From Cristatella mucedo (Eukaryota; Bryozoa; Phylactolaemata; Cristatellidae), in contig WPIO01000049.1 of assembly GCA_009760855.2 (NCBI GenBank), positions 372,001 to 436,000 on the forward strand: a stretch of DNA of 64,000 bases. The letters are read 5' to 3'. The translations under genes were made by a program, and so were the position numbers. Shown here one piece after another: positions 25,601 through 36,112 of the stretch (positions are counted from its first letter, which is position 1; each line of letters starts with the position of its first letter). The notes under the pieces are model-generated. The model was not told the origin of the DNA, searched no databases, and saw nothing but the letters and a program-made list of their open reading frames with translations.

Positions 25601-26309
25601 ACACTAGGTAAGGTTGTTGCTTTTCATGTCCTCGGTTTTTTTATTGCCAATTTTTTTTTACTGCAAGCAGTGTTGATAGCCTTCAAGGCTCTTCTGTCGC
25701 CATGCAAAAGATACTGTTAAAGCAGCTAGTATTTATTAATGCGCCAGCATTGCTTAAAGCCTTCACTGATGTCACGACAGCCCGTCTAGCTATTTGCATG
25801 AAGTCAGGCAACCATGACAGATGATGGAAACATGGCAGTTTGATCATGGGACATAGGACCATCGTTAGAAAGATGATCGGTTGGTTTCTTGTAAATGTGT
25901 CGTTCGAAAGTGCAAATTGCCGGGCGAGACCACCTTTATTAGTCAATCGCCTGTGGCTTCTGTACACTTTCATTTTTGGTGAGGTTCTCTGATAGCACCG
26001 TTTGCGAGATTCTGAGTTAGTTTAGTGACCAACTAATTCCCACGAAAAAGTTGACTTTGGGCAGGACTCGGCCCTCGTAACGTATTTACACTTTATGCTC
26101 AATGGCATTTACCAAGTTGACCTCTAATTTAGTGCCCCGGCGTTCCAGTTGCCTTGCTAACGCTCATACCTAAAGCAAGTAGCCATCAGATCGCTCTGGG
26201 AATCCATGCAGAATTTGTATTGCCTAACGTGAAACAGATCGCTGCAGATACCCTGTGATTGGCCTGCAGAACAACTGAGCCTATCGCTGTTTCTGTTTAT
26301 GTACTGTAA

Positions 26310-26380
26310 TGTGGTGACCGTATCTCCGTCACTCCGTCCTGTAACTCCACACAAAGCCAAAAAGTCTTAAGGGGGAATGT
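26310..26380 (-). repeat. Family 2 retroelement, first half (split by a foldback element)
   Basis: 'gtaactccacacaaagccaa' then 'aaagtcttaaggggg' matches the antisense family 2 tail seen at 3340-3390. The match stops at about 26380 and resumes at 27310, showing an insertion between. Confidence 0.6.
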
Positions 26381-27309
26381 CAAGAAAATACCTATACAAT
26401 TTATCCGACAATCAAATATGTGTTGATGGTACTTTTCGAAAGACAAATGTGTTAGAACTGGGATCGGAAGTTCTAACGACTTCTGCATGAAAGAAAAATC
26501 GGTTATGCCAACCACGTCTAACCTAGATGTAAACCAGAAGCAACAAATATACAAATAAAAAATGTACCGATCTCTGCATCGTATGCAACTTGTATCTCAA
26601 CTTGTCGAATCTTGGTAGATCGCGATATATGCTTGAAGCTTGTTGAGGTGCATACATGTGACTATACAGCTCCATTTCCAGGGTTGGTTGGTGCCTTGTA
26701 AAATAAATAACGACTAATATTTCACGTATCGGAATGAAATTTGAAATGCGAGTTCAGCTGTTTTTTTAGCCTAGTCTTTAACATTTTGGATTTTGGTTTG
26801 ATACATTTTGGCTCAAACGTCCTGGAGCTTAATGTTCCGTAATCGTGGACATATAGAACCAATTGTATCAAACCGAAGTCCAAAATATTAAAGACTAGGC
26901 CAAAAAGCAGAGCTGAACTCGCATTTCAAATTTCATTCCGATACGTGAAATATTAGTCGAGTTATTTATTTTACAAGGCACCAACCAACCCTGGAAATGG
27001 AGCTGTGTAAAAGTCACAAGTATGCACCTCAACAAGCTTCAAGCATATATTGCGATCTACCAAGGTTCGACAAGTTGGGATACAAGTCGCATATGATGCA
27101 GAGATCGGTAAATCTTATATTTGTCGATTTGTTGCATTCGGTTTACATCCAAGTTAGGCATGGTTTGCATAACAAATTTTTCTTTTATGCGGAAGTCGTC
27201 AGAACTTCCGATCCCAGATCTAACAAATTTGTCTTTCGAAAGGTGCAATAAACACATATTCGATTGTTGGACGAATGTTATAGGTATTTTTTTTACTCCC
27301 CCCCCCCCG
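26381..27309. mobile_element. Foldback (long inverted repeat) element
   Basis: Two arms of about 430 bp (about 26383-26814 and 26855-27292) are inverted copies around a ~40-bp centre near 26835. Matching pairs include 'cagctccatttccagggttg' with its complement in the right arm, and 'catttcaaatttcattccga' likewise. The inner ~200 bp of each arm is better conserved than the outer part. Outer ends share 'aaaatacctata'. It sits inside a family 2 copy, with 'taagggggaatgt' on the left and 'taagtggatgt' on the right aligning to the same place in the target: a probable ~10-bp target duplication. No transposase is present. Long TIRs plus a 9-11 bp duplication suggest a Mutator-like or Foldback class; this is inference. 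Confidence 0.75.
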
Positions 27310-27480
27310 TAAGTGGATGTACGAAGGAGTTTCTATAGCGCACTCAAAGCCTAAGCTGCTTTTGGTTCGCATTCGGAAGCCAGCAGACTTCATCTCAAGC
27401 AAGGAAGAGAAATAAAGAGGTATAGCTGAGTCAGGAAGGCAGTTGAGGTAGTGAGCAGCATGGAATTATCAGCACATTAC
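27310..27480 (-). repeat. Family 2 retroelement, second half
   Basis: It continues the antisense family 2 copy interrupted at 26380: 'gcgcactcaaagcctaagct', 'gttcgcattcggaagccagc', 'agttgaggtagtgagcagca'. It compares directly with 3400-3530. Confidence 0.65.
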
Positions 27481-27579
27481 TGCTGGAAAGGATGTGCCGT
27501 TGTCGACAGCAGGAGGGCAGAGGTGCATGGTCATCATGACCATGTTAACATGAGTGATACTAATAGTAATAATAATAGT

Positions 27580-28227
27580 AGAAGAGGACAGTAGCAAGCC
27601 CTGCTGCTCAAGCAGGCCCGAGTGAGCCAACCCCCAAAGCAGTCACAGCCAGCTACTTACTGTTGTCCTATCTACCTACTAATGACAAGTAATTCTTCTA
27701 CAGCATAAAGAAAACCATTGGGCATCGCGTTAGAAGGAGTCATGTCCACTCTACCGAATAAATGTATTCCATTGCAGTTATTACTCAACTAGGGCACACC
27801 CAGGGCCTACAAGCTCCACTTGGCTTTGTATGGTTATAAGCTAACATAAGTGCCTAGAATAACAATAGTGCAAGGAAAAGATTTATTTCTCTTGGGCTCT
27901 AAACAAATGCCCCAAGAGAACTAAATCTTTTCCTTGCACTATTGTTATTCTAGGCACTTATGTTAGCTTATAACCATACAAAGCCAAGTGGAGCTTGTAG
28001 GCCCTGGGTGTGCCCTAGTTGAGTAATAACTGCAATGGAATACATTTATTCGGTAGAGTGGACATGACTCCTTCTAACGCGATGCCCAATGGTTTTCTTT
28101 ATGCTGTAGAAGAATTACTTGTCATTAGTAGGTAGATAGGACAACAGTAAGTAGCTGGCTGTGACTGCTTTGGGGGTTGGCTCACTCGGGCCTGCTTGAG
28201 CAGCAGGGCTTGCTACTGTCCTCTTCT
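27580..28227. repeat. Near-perfect 648-bp palindrome
   Basis: The left arm (27580-27896) and right arm (27911-28227) are reverse complements over 317 bp. I found one internal mismatch (27886/27921), and spot checks along the arms were otherwise exact. The spacer is 14 bp. Arm ends are 'gaagaggacagtagcaagcc' and its complement. The centre resembles a modified L2/SINE tail ('gccccaagagaactaaatct'). No coding frame and no clear target duplication. It may be a recent inverted duplication, a foldback transposon or an assembly fold-back artefact. Confidence 0.9.
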
Positions 28228-29917
28228 GAGCTCGGTATGCAAGCTCAGCAGGTCGGTGCACGTGCTGTGGTCACGTGCACCGGCTTGCCTGTATGCATTT
28301 TGCTGTCAGCATGCTTTTAAAAACTGTGTTGGTGTTTCCAGCTGCTGACATGATGAGATGCCTCGTTTGATGCTTCACATCCATGTGTCTCGATGGTCTA
28401 AGACATGCTCAGCAGCCTTAGTAAGATCTGCCCGACTTGTTATGCGGCTCGAACCTGAAGAGGGAGACTACGTGCAGCTAATTAAAAATGTCAGCTCATT
28501 AATGAAAACATGCAGGCGGAGCAGCTTTACATTTGCAGGCGACGTGCATATGCATTACGCCTGCAGACGAATCGCTCCGAGTGAATAGGGTGATGACGCA
28601 CGGTAGTTTCTTGTATTGAAGCCAGTGCAGTTGCCAGATGGCTGTTTTCCATTGGGTGGTGCTTGAGGGAACCGGTGACCTTGACTGGAGCTCCAGAAAT
28701 GCATCACTGGGCGGCAATTCAGCTTTAAATGTCTTATGAAAAAGGAAATACGACAACCTTTAGCTGTCATGGTTACTGTAACTGCAGGTAACCCCCCTCT
28801 GTTCTTAGGGGCAGTAGTTTAGGCCCGGGTGAAGCAAGGCAAGCCCTATCAGCCATTTCTCTGAAAAGCTTGATTTAAGTAGGGTCTCAAAAGATGTTTG
28901 CTAAGCCAGAGTTACATAACTCATCTGGCAGTTTCTTGTTTGGCTCGTCACAGGGGAGGGGTGTGCATGGCTCATAGTCCCTTCTCACAAGACCACGTGA
29001 TCTCTTTTGTCGGGTCTGGCTGCTTGCCATTGTCACAACCCTCCGGCTATGCTTTTTGTCAAGGTCGATGCTTCCATGGCAGGCCCAATGGTTTCTCGAG
29101 GATTCTCCAGGCTCGGCGATTCCAGCACGAAACTCCCAAAAAGTCGTGCTACTGAATTCCCGAAATAACACCCAGCAGCATTGCCGGCCCAGTTTGTATG
29201 TGTGTGTGTGGTGTGCCCTTGTGCCGACGGCTGCCTCAGCCCTGTGCAAAGTAGCTGGTAGTGGTCGGTCTCCACAAGGTCGTGCCCACTGCCCGCTTGG
29301 CTTTCGTAGTAGACCCAAATTATGTGCATGTGTTTGGCTGCTCACTTTAGGGATGCTGCGGCAGCATTGACCCCTGACAACCGCAGTGGCTCGGCCAGAA
29401 CGTCCTTGTGAGTGCCATATTGCCCTTGAGCCCCAAGGGCATCGGGCTACTGTTATGCTGCTGTGTCAAGCGACTGCCGGAACAGCCGGACGCAGATGTT
29501 CAAAACGCCCTTACCTGTCGAGGCGGTCGTGAGTTGCACCTATCCTACGTCTGTGCTGCACTGCACGGTGGTGCACGGTTGCGATACGCTGAGAAATAGC
29601 TTCGAGTGGGTGTGGCAAATTGACACCTGCTTGATTCAGTAGCCAGACATCTCGCCATGTCAGCCAGCCAGCAGTAGCACCAACTTCGGTGGCTGCAGCC
29701 GCGGTCTCACCAACCTGCCCAGACCTAGCTAGCTAGTCGTCGCACCAGCTGCAGTGAATATAGCGCTCGAATCATGCCTGCTAGTTTCGTTTGTTCAGTA
29801 GTTGACTTATGCTGTCGGTATGCGCTTAGCAGGCATGCTTCAGGTAGCTGCATCTTTCTATGCCACGGCAGTACTTGGTCCGTGTGCAGGTCGCCGCCGC
29901 CATAGCGCAGTGTGCGG

Positions 29918-29982
29918 GCAGAGATTGAGTGCGTTCGGCAGAGATTGAGTTCGTTCGGCAGAGATTGAGTTCGTTCGGCAGT
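29918..29982. repeat. 20-bp tandem repeat, about 3 units
   Basis: The unit 'cagagattgagttcgttcgg' is repeated in tandem with one base difference in the first copy. Confidence 0.9.
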
Positions 29983-30721
29983 GCTGGCCGAGCTATCCGA
30001 TGTGGCCTGGCTCACTCGTAGGGCACTTGCCCTTTCATTGGCCCACCGGAGACCGGTGCCTTCTGTAAATGTTTTGGCCTTGAGAGTAAACAAGTGCGTG
30101 GGTCATTACTTCTATTCTCTCGGTACCATCTAGGGGATGCGAGTGGATGGCGACAGGAAATGTCTGGCTTCATGTTAACCAAAGGAGGAGCCGGAAACAG
30201 ATCGGCCAGAGAAAGGGCATCGGCAGTTTTCAGTTAATGCCAGTGATGCTTCCGTCTTTCTGCACTGGTTAGGTTACATGCACTCGACTTGTCGAAATCA
30301 CTCTCGTCTGTGCCGGGAACTCCTCCCCCATGCATCATCCGGAGTGTGCTGATTGCAGGATTAAATTAGGACAAGCAAATGCTTTGTGTTGCCTTTGCTG
30401 TGTTATAAGGCCTTCACTGCTTTGGAATTCTTGCTAGCACTCGGGTTACATGGGTTCTATAATGGTTTTCTGTTTGCTGTCACACTAAAAAGCTGCTGCT
30501 GCAGGTCTGAGTACACACACGTGTATGTGTGTGCATGCATGCATGCGTGCGTGTACATACACACATTCAGTGCAGGACCGAAAAGTCTATGCACCCTGTT
30601 AAACAATACAAACGTGAAACGTTACCAAGTTTAACAAAATCAAAGCCAAAGGTACTTGTACAGACTATTGAGCCTGTAGCCTCTCACGAAAGCCCGGCAG
30701 ACCTCCAAGGTGGCCCGTGAT

Positions 30722-30900
30722 AGTAATAACAATAATAATAGTGCATTTGTATAGCATCCTCAGAGAAATCAATCACTTTCTGGGTACTTTACATATGCTG
30801 TAAAGAAGCATGTTCACATGATTAGTGGTAGCATGCACAATGTTAACAAGCGTATCATGGTTAGAGGTGACCTGCACATGGTCAGCATGCAAATACTGTT
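30722..30900 (-). repeat. L2-type retrotransposon 3' end, antisense
   Basis: 'aataacaataataatagtgc' leads to 'tagcatcctcagagaaatca' / 'ctttctgggtactttacata' and then 'ggtgacctgcacatggtcag', all 3' UTR blocks of the family. Confidence 0.65.
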
Positions 30901-31616
30901 TGTGGCAGATTGTGACACCACTAAAGCGCTCGCGCGTGAGCAAGCAAGCACGTCAAAAGCAACCGGCGAAAAATATTTATATTTATAAGGACTGAAGAAT
31001 CGCCACGGCTAGTGGCCACTTCAGAATCACAGTACAGCGCTGCCAGCTGGTAACAAGCTGTCAGCTGTAACCCGTGCTGTAAGCATGATCCCTGCCCTAC
31101 TTATCGTGGCCTAGGTACAGGCCTTCTGCAGTCTGTGTGTGAGAATACAAATTCGGCAGGCAAGCTCTCCTCACGATTGCTCGATTGGTTAAAAGTCCGG
31201 AGCCCTACTGGACTGGTGTGCCCCTCTTGATTTTTTTTTTTAGGCCTTACTATCGGCCACCAAAAAAAATTTGTTTTCGTGCAATGCGGGCTAACTACGT
31301 GGAATCATTGTCGGGTCGAGTTGAAAAGTCGTCGCTGTTTGTAAACAAGTAAAGGTTGGCAGATTTACAAGCTTTATTTACAAAGCGACAGAAGAGCCGT
31401 CACAGCTGTCACTCCGCTTGCAATGTGCAAAGAAAAACGAATGGAAAACTGCTGCTGGAGCAACCGTGCAACGAACTCTAGGAGCTGGGGTCGCGATGCA
31501 CGCTCCACGCCCCTTAGCTAAGTCCGCCGCGCGGGGCGCCATATTGTAATGCACGTCGGCTCATTACGTGTTCCTCCCCCACCCATCGCCACCCGACTGT
31601 GAGGCTTCCACGCCCT

Positions 31617-31639
31617 CCCCCCCCCCCGGGGGGGGGGGG
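31617..31639. repeat. C11-G12 homopolymer palindrome
   Basis: A run of C is followed immediately by a run of G, able to form a hairpin or a G-quadruplex. A second one is at 62878-62898. Confidence 0.9.
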
Positions 31640-32094
31640 CACTTTTGCACAGGTGTTGCCTTGCGTTTGAGGGCACAGCGTTTGAGGGCACAGCGGAGGC
31701 TTTCTTTTATAGCCATCTGAGCCAGTAGAGGTCTGTTAGGCTTGCTCGAAGTGAGAGTCTCCTCGCAGCAGTGGCTAAGCTCGCTTGCATGTACCTGAGG
31801 TGTCCTGGAGCGGTTTATGTGTAGGTTGGTCTTAGCTGGAGCGAAGTGAGCTTTTAGCTCATCCATTATGAGAAACCCATCTTGCTTGTCACTTTAGATC
31901 TGCCAGAATGTGGTCGGTGCTCCACTGTGCCGTGCGAGAATGGCTTTGGAGTGTTCTTGCTAGCAAAGCTGAAACTCGAGTTTCTTTACTCGTAGCACCA
32001 TTTTTAATTCCTGGGTTGCTGCAGTGCAAGTAACTGTCTGAGGGTGCGTAATTCGCTGTAGCTGTGCTGTAGGGTATTCGGCATGCTAGCTTCG

Positions 32095-32257
32095 GAGCAT
32101 TTGCATGCTGACCCTGTGCATGTCACCACTAACCATGTTATTCATTTTATTTGTTTTTCAAGCATGATTTTGCTTACCATTCAATTGCATTTCCCTTTGC
32201 AGCAAATGTAAAGCGCCTAGAAAGAGATTAAGTTCTCTGAGGGCGCCTTATCAAGTA

Positions 32258-32297
<40 letters not shown>
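32095..32297 (+). repeat. L2-type retrotransposon 3' end, young subfamily, with an (ATT)n tail
   Basis: 'tgcatgctgaccctgtgcat', 'tttgcagcaaatgtaaagcg' and 'gcctagaaagagattaagtt' lead to an (ATT)n tail at about 32261-32297. It is one of the best-preserved tails and a good consensus reference. Confidence 0.8.
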
Positions 32298-32300
<3 letters not shown>

Positions 32301-32982
32301 TGTATGTGCAAGTGGTATCACGTGACTCACTGTACGGCAGCTTGCTCGCGGTAGATAAGTGCATAGGGCGGTATACGAGACACGATTTTCCTTGGTAATG
32401 TGTCATTAATATCCTAACGCTTAAGAAATGGGTGTGTTGACAACATTCCTTGAAAGATGCGATAGCTTTGGCACCAAGTGGCCTACTGTCACTTCACTGA
32501 CTCTACTTAGTCAGCTGATTGACAGGGCACGACCCTCTACCCACCCCTCCCTAGATCTGCTAGTGTCGCATGCGACCAGACAATAGCAGTTTATGAATTC
32601 GTTCTTGCTTTTTAATGCTGAAGCCGATACACACACAAGCATGCTCACATTCATTGTACGTGCATGCATACATTACATAACATATGCATTTTTCAATTTG
32701 CAGATACTTAAAAGAAGGGAGTTAAAAAACTAGCCATGTAAGCCTGCCACCACCGCAAAGTCATGACACTAATGTTGCGTTGCTAGTGCTAGTCTTACTT
32801 TTGAATCTTGGTCCACCAGTTTGCTATTTCATGTAACGCTGGCTACTCTCTGCGCCAATATATTTTTTCTGTCACGTGTGCTGCGTGCGTGAGAGTTTCT
32901 TAGCCGATATCCGATTTAACCTTTGCTCTAGCTATGTGCATGCATTTGTGGCCCATTTTCACCTTGCTTCTGTCACCTGCAG

Positions 32983-34109
32983 GACTGTGGCATAGTGCGA
33001 ATGCAGCTGCAATGCAGCAACCAGCGTCCTGTGCAGCATCCGAAGCAGACGACGATACCGACTCGATGCAGGCTTCAGTCAGTGCTGGTCAGCAGCCTGG
33101 TCAGACGGCATTGACTTCAGCTGACAATGCTGACACGGGGTCATGCAGAACTCAGAAGCAGCAGCAGCAGGTGCCTCTCTTGCGTGCCAGCACTGGCACA
33201 GATTGCTCATCCGAACAACCCGTGGTATCGCCTCACGCTGGTGGACAAGCCTCGATCGGACCAGTGCAGCAGCACCCGGCACTGTCGTGCTTCCTGGCGT
33301 CGCTGGCACTGCCAAGACCTCAGCTCCATCAACAGCTCCAGCCAGCCTCTTGGTTGCCAACGGTCGTTGCTGCTGCCGGTGCGCGCAGAACGCACGGGTC
33401 GTACGCAAGCTCAGCACCCTCGGCGACTAGCAGCAATCATGATGGGACGGGGCACCAGATGACTCCCGCTATCGTTTGCGCCACTGCAACCGGTTCCCAC
33501 CAGCGCCCAAGCGCGTCCGCCGGATCGTGGCAACTTCCGGGGGGAAGTCGATCTCAGCACCGCTCGCCTGTGTCCACGACGATCCCAGCTGCCCCGGCAG
33601 TCTCTGCTGTGCCGGCCTGCCGTGCCGTTGTGTCGGCGGCAGTCACTCCCTGCTCGAGCCGGACAGCACCCGAACGAGCTAGCTTGCAATCGTCGGCCGT
33701 CGATGCCACCGTGCGGGCACCCATGTCGAACTTGAGCAAGTCGGCAATCGACTCCCAGGCTTCCGGGTCACCACTGCAGCAGCTGCATCGTTTACCAACG
33801 TCATCGTCGGTGAAATTTGCCATGCCTGCCACAGGGTCGTCTCGCCGGTCACCGCCAGCTGCATCGTCGTCGTTAGCTGCTGCAACCGTCGATGCCCCGG
33901 CAGCTTCTTGCTCGTCCAGTCAAGTGCAGGTCGCCCTTCGACACGCTGCTGCTGCTACGTCCGCATCCTCTGCGCAGCAGATCCGATCGAAATCGCCTGC
34001 CACGTTTACCCGCACTGCAGCGGCGGCAGCAAGTCTAGAATCGCCAGCTGCAGCAGCAGCAGTTACGGCAGGGTACGCATCTGCTGACCTGCAGTCGTCG
34101 CTTGCCAAG
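32983..34109 (+). CDS. Exon 4 of the ZAD-like gene (Ser/Ala/Gln-rich)
   Basis: The acceptor 'ctgtcacctgcag' ends at 32982 and the donor GTAAGA starts at 34110. It enters in phase 1 (codon completed as GGA, Gly546) and leaves in phase 0, matching both neighbours. Residues 546-921 start GLWHSANAAAMQQ and are dominated by Ser, Ala, Gln, Pro and Thr, with a QKQQQQ run and Ala runs (LESPAAAAAVTAG). No folded domain is visible; this looks like an activation or repression tail. Codons use G/C at third positions and CAG-rich stretches unlike the AT-rich intron around it, which supports real coding use. Confidence 0.7.
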
Positions 34110-35149
34110 GTAAGAAACTAACACGGCCACCCCAGAGCGCTCCATTGCTGATGTGTTTGGCTTCCTCTGCCCTGCCTGAATATCACTTGGAGAAACAGTA
34201 GAAGCGTGATGCGAAGGTGGATTCAGTTGGTGGATTCGTGGATTCATTCAGGCTGAATCGTCTCTAGGATCATCCCTACGACGTTCAATGGCTACGCTAC
34301 TACTAGAGCAGAATGCCGCCATGCAAAGCATACGTTATAACTCACTGCTCGCAGTCGACCTTTGCCATCGGTCCTGCTCTCCCATTTCGGATCATCTTGC
34401 CGGTGTCGTTCAGGGTTTATTCGGTGTGGTACATTGCGTATCTGAGCACTGTCAAAGAAGTTTCACAAAGGAATTCTGCCCAGATTTGAAGAATACGTTA
34501 ACAGTGTCATGGGCACTGTCCTTCGGTTAAATGGATCGATAGAAATCAATAAACTGATGAAGCCAGTGCAGATGAATCAGTTTAAAGCACGCCATATTAA
34601 AGCAGTTTATTGTGGGCAACAATGAAACAAAGTCAAAAGTTTTAGCAATATGTTGCTCTTCCAAAATCGTTGACGACGGCAAGGAGCTTTTGGGCTTCAA
34701 CCCTGACTCGGCAGCAGTTGCCCTGGTTTGGCTCTTGGGCTAGATGTTTGCCCTTAACGACCAGGGCCATGGATCCGAGTCCTGCAGGCAGACTACTTAA
34801 AGCACCCAAACGTTCTCTTGAGGTGTTATTGCTATGCAAATTGTATCATTTTTGGCCACTTATGCAGAAGTTCGAATAATTGGTGTGTGTGCGCTCGCGT
34901 GTGTGTTGCCCCCTGGATGAAAATCCTCATGCCAATGCAGCCAATCCAAAATTTTCTGACAGCTTTATACTTGATCACAAGCGACACGATGCTCGATGAA
35001 GCTGATGAGCTCGATTCTATTCTACACGATAGAAAATGCGTTGCACTATCATTTCGTAATTGGTTTACGCAGTTAATAGAGATTAACCCAGCCACACTCC
35101 AAAAGTAAAGGAGCCAGTATGCATGTATTTTTCGTCCCAGCCCTGTGAA

Positions 35150-35285
35150 TACTGGTACTGTTGGCTACCGAATGCGTACCGAAAGCCGCTTAGGCTGTGA
35201 GTGCGCTATACAAAACTCTCCTGCGTAACACCCACATGGTCTTTATGACTTTGTGGAGTTACTGACGGAGATACATTACACATTA
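35150..35285 (+). repeat. Family 2 retroelement 3' tail (well preserved)
   Basis: Best copy of this tail: 'ggctaccgaatgcgtaccga', 'aagccgcttaggctgtgagt', 'gcgctatacaaaactctcct', 'gcgtaacacccacatggtct', 'ttatgactttgtggagttac', ending in TTACATTA repeats. Confidence 0.7.
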
Positions 35286-35354
35286 CATTACTGGCCTATG
35301 TTTCAGGCCTCCTTTTTTCTCTTTTGGCCGCATTAAATTGGTGCATTGCTGGCC

Positions 35355-35430
35355 GGTCACGGTGGCTTAGTAGCTTGTCATGATTTTACGACTTGGTTGT
35401 CCGGGGTTGAAATCCTATTGTCGGTAGGTT
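35355..35430 (+). repeat. Possible SINE head (tRNA-like)
   Basis: 'ggtggcttagtagcttgtc' resembles box A and 'ggggttgaaatcctat' resembles box B, about 40 bp apart. No complete cloverleaf. Confidence 0.35.
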
Positions 35431-36112
35431 TGTGAAGGTCAATAATTAACAGCTGTACCAATCGTGAAGGGAGCTAGCCATCTCCTCCCCCTACCTTTGT
35501 AGGGACTTGTGGAGAGGGAAGGCAGCCCGAAAGGTGCGACAAAATGCCATCACGGTAAATGGCCTTGAATCGTAAGGCCACTCTTCGGCTTAATTTATTT
35601 GTACCCGGCGTGTTCTTCCTCTCCAGTTTAGGCACAGAAAAGCACCCGATTCGTGTCCAAGCACATATGTCGGTGTCGTGATCGCACCTGTGCTGATAAT
35701 GCACACCAGAGCGACTCTCCTTCACTATGTAGCCAGTTTTTTTGCTGCCGTGGCTCAGATGGATGCGATTGTTTTTTTTGTCCAGCATGAATCAAAATGA
35801 ACATGCAGGTCTACTTTTATCGCTGCCTGTGGGGCATAGTCGTTCTTGCATCTTATAGTTAAAAAAAAAGTGTCATCGCGTCAGCGATGACAGCGAGGTG
35901 GTATCTGAAATATGAAAATCTGGTATCTGGTGGTATCAGCGAGGTGGTATCTGAAAGGCAAGGCCGTTCGATTCGTCATTTCTAGCAGTGCAGCTAAATG
36001 TTTGATTGTGCTTCGGGGACGTTTTTCTATGTGCAATGTCGCCTGCTTTGCTTTCACGCTAGTGTATTTTACTGGCGTCTCACCCACCTACCGCTGTCAC
36101 CTGGCTTTGCAG

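Larger units (their letters stand above)
21172..32982 (+). other. Intron 3 of the ZAD-like gene (11.8 kb)
   Basis: The intron is bounded by GTGATT and 'ctgtcacctgcag'. It holds L2 fragments, a foldback element, a near-perfect palindrome, short tandem repeats and possible LTR debris, all listed separately. About 21180-23280, 24200-25400, 28300-29900 and 30900-32090 show no gene or clear repeat. Extra small exons cannot be excluded by eye. Confidence 0.55.
34110..36112 (+). other. Intron 4 of the ZAD-like gene
   Basis: Bounded by GTAAGA and 'cacctggctttgcag'. Contains a family 2 tail (35150-35285), a tRNA-like SINE head (35355-35430) and a 20-bp direct duplication ('cagcgaggtggtatctgaaa' at about 35891 and 35938). 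Nothing else is recognised. Confidence 0.65.
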
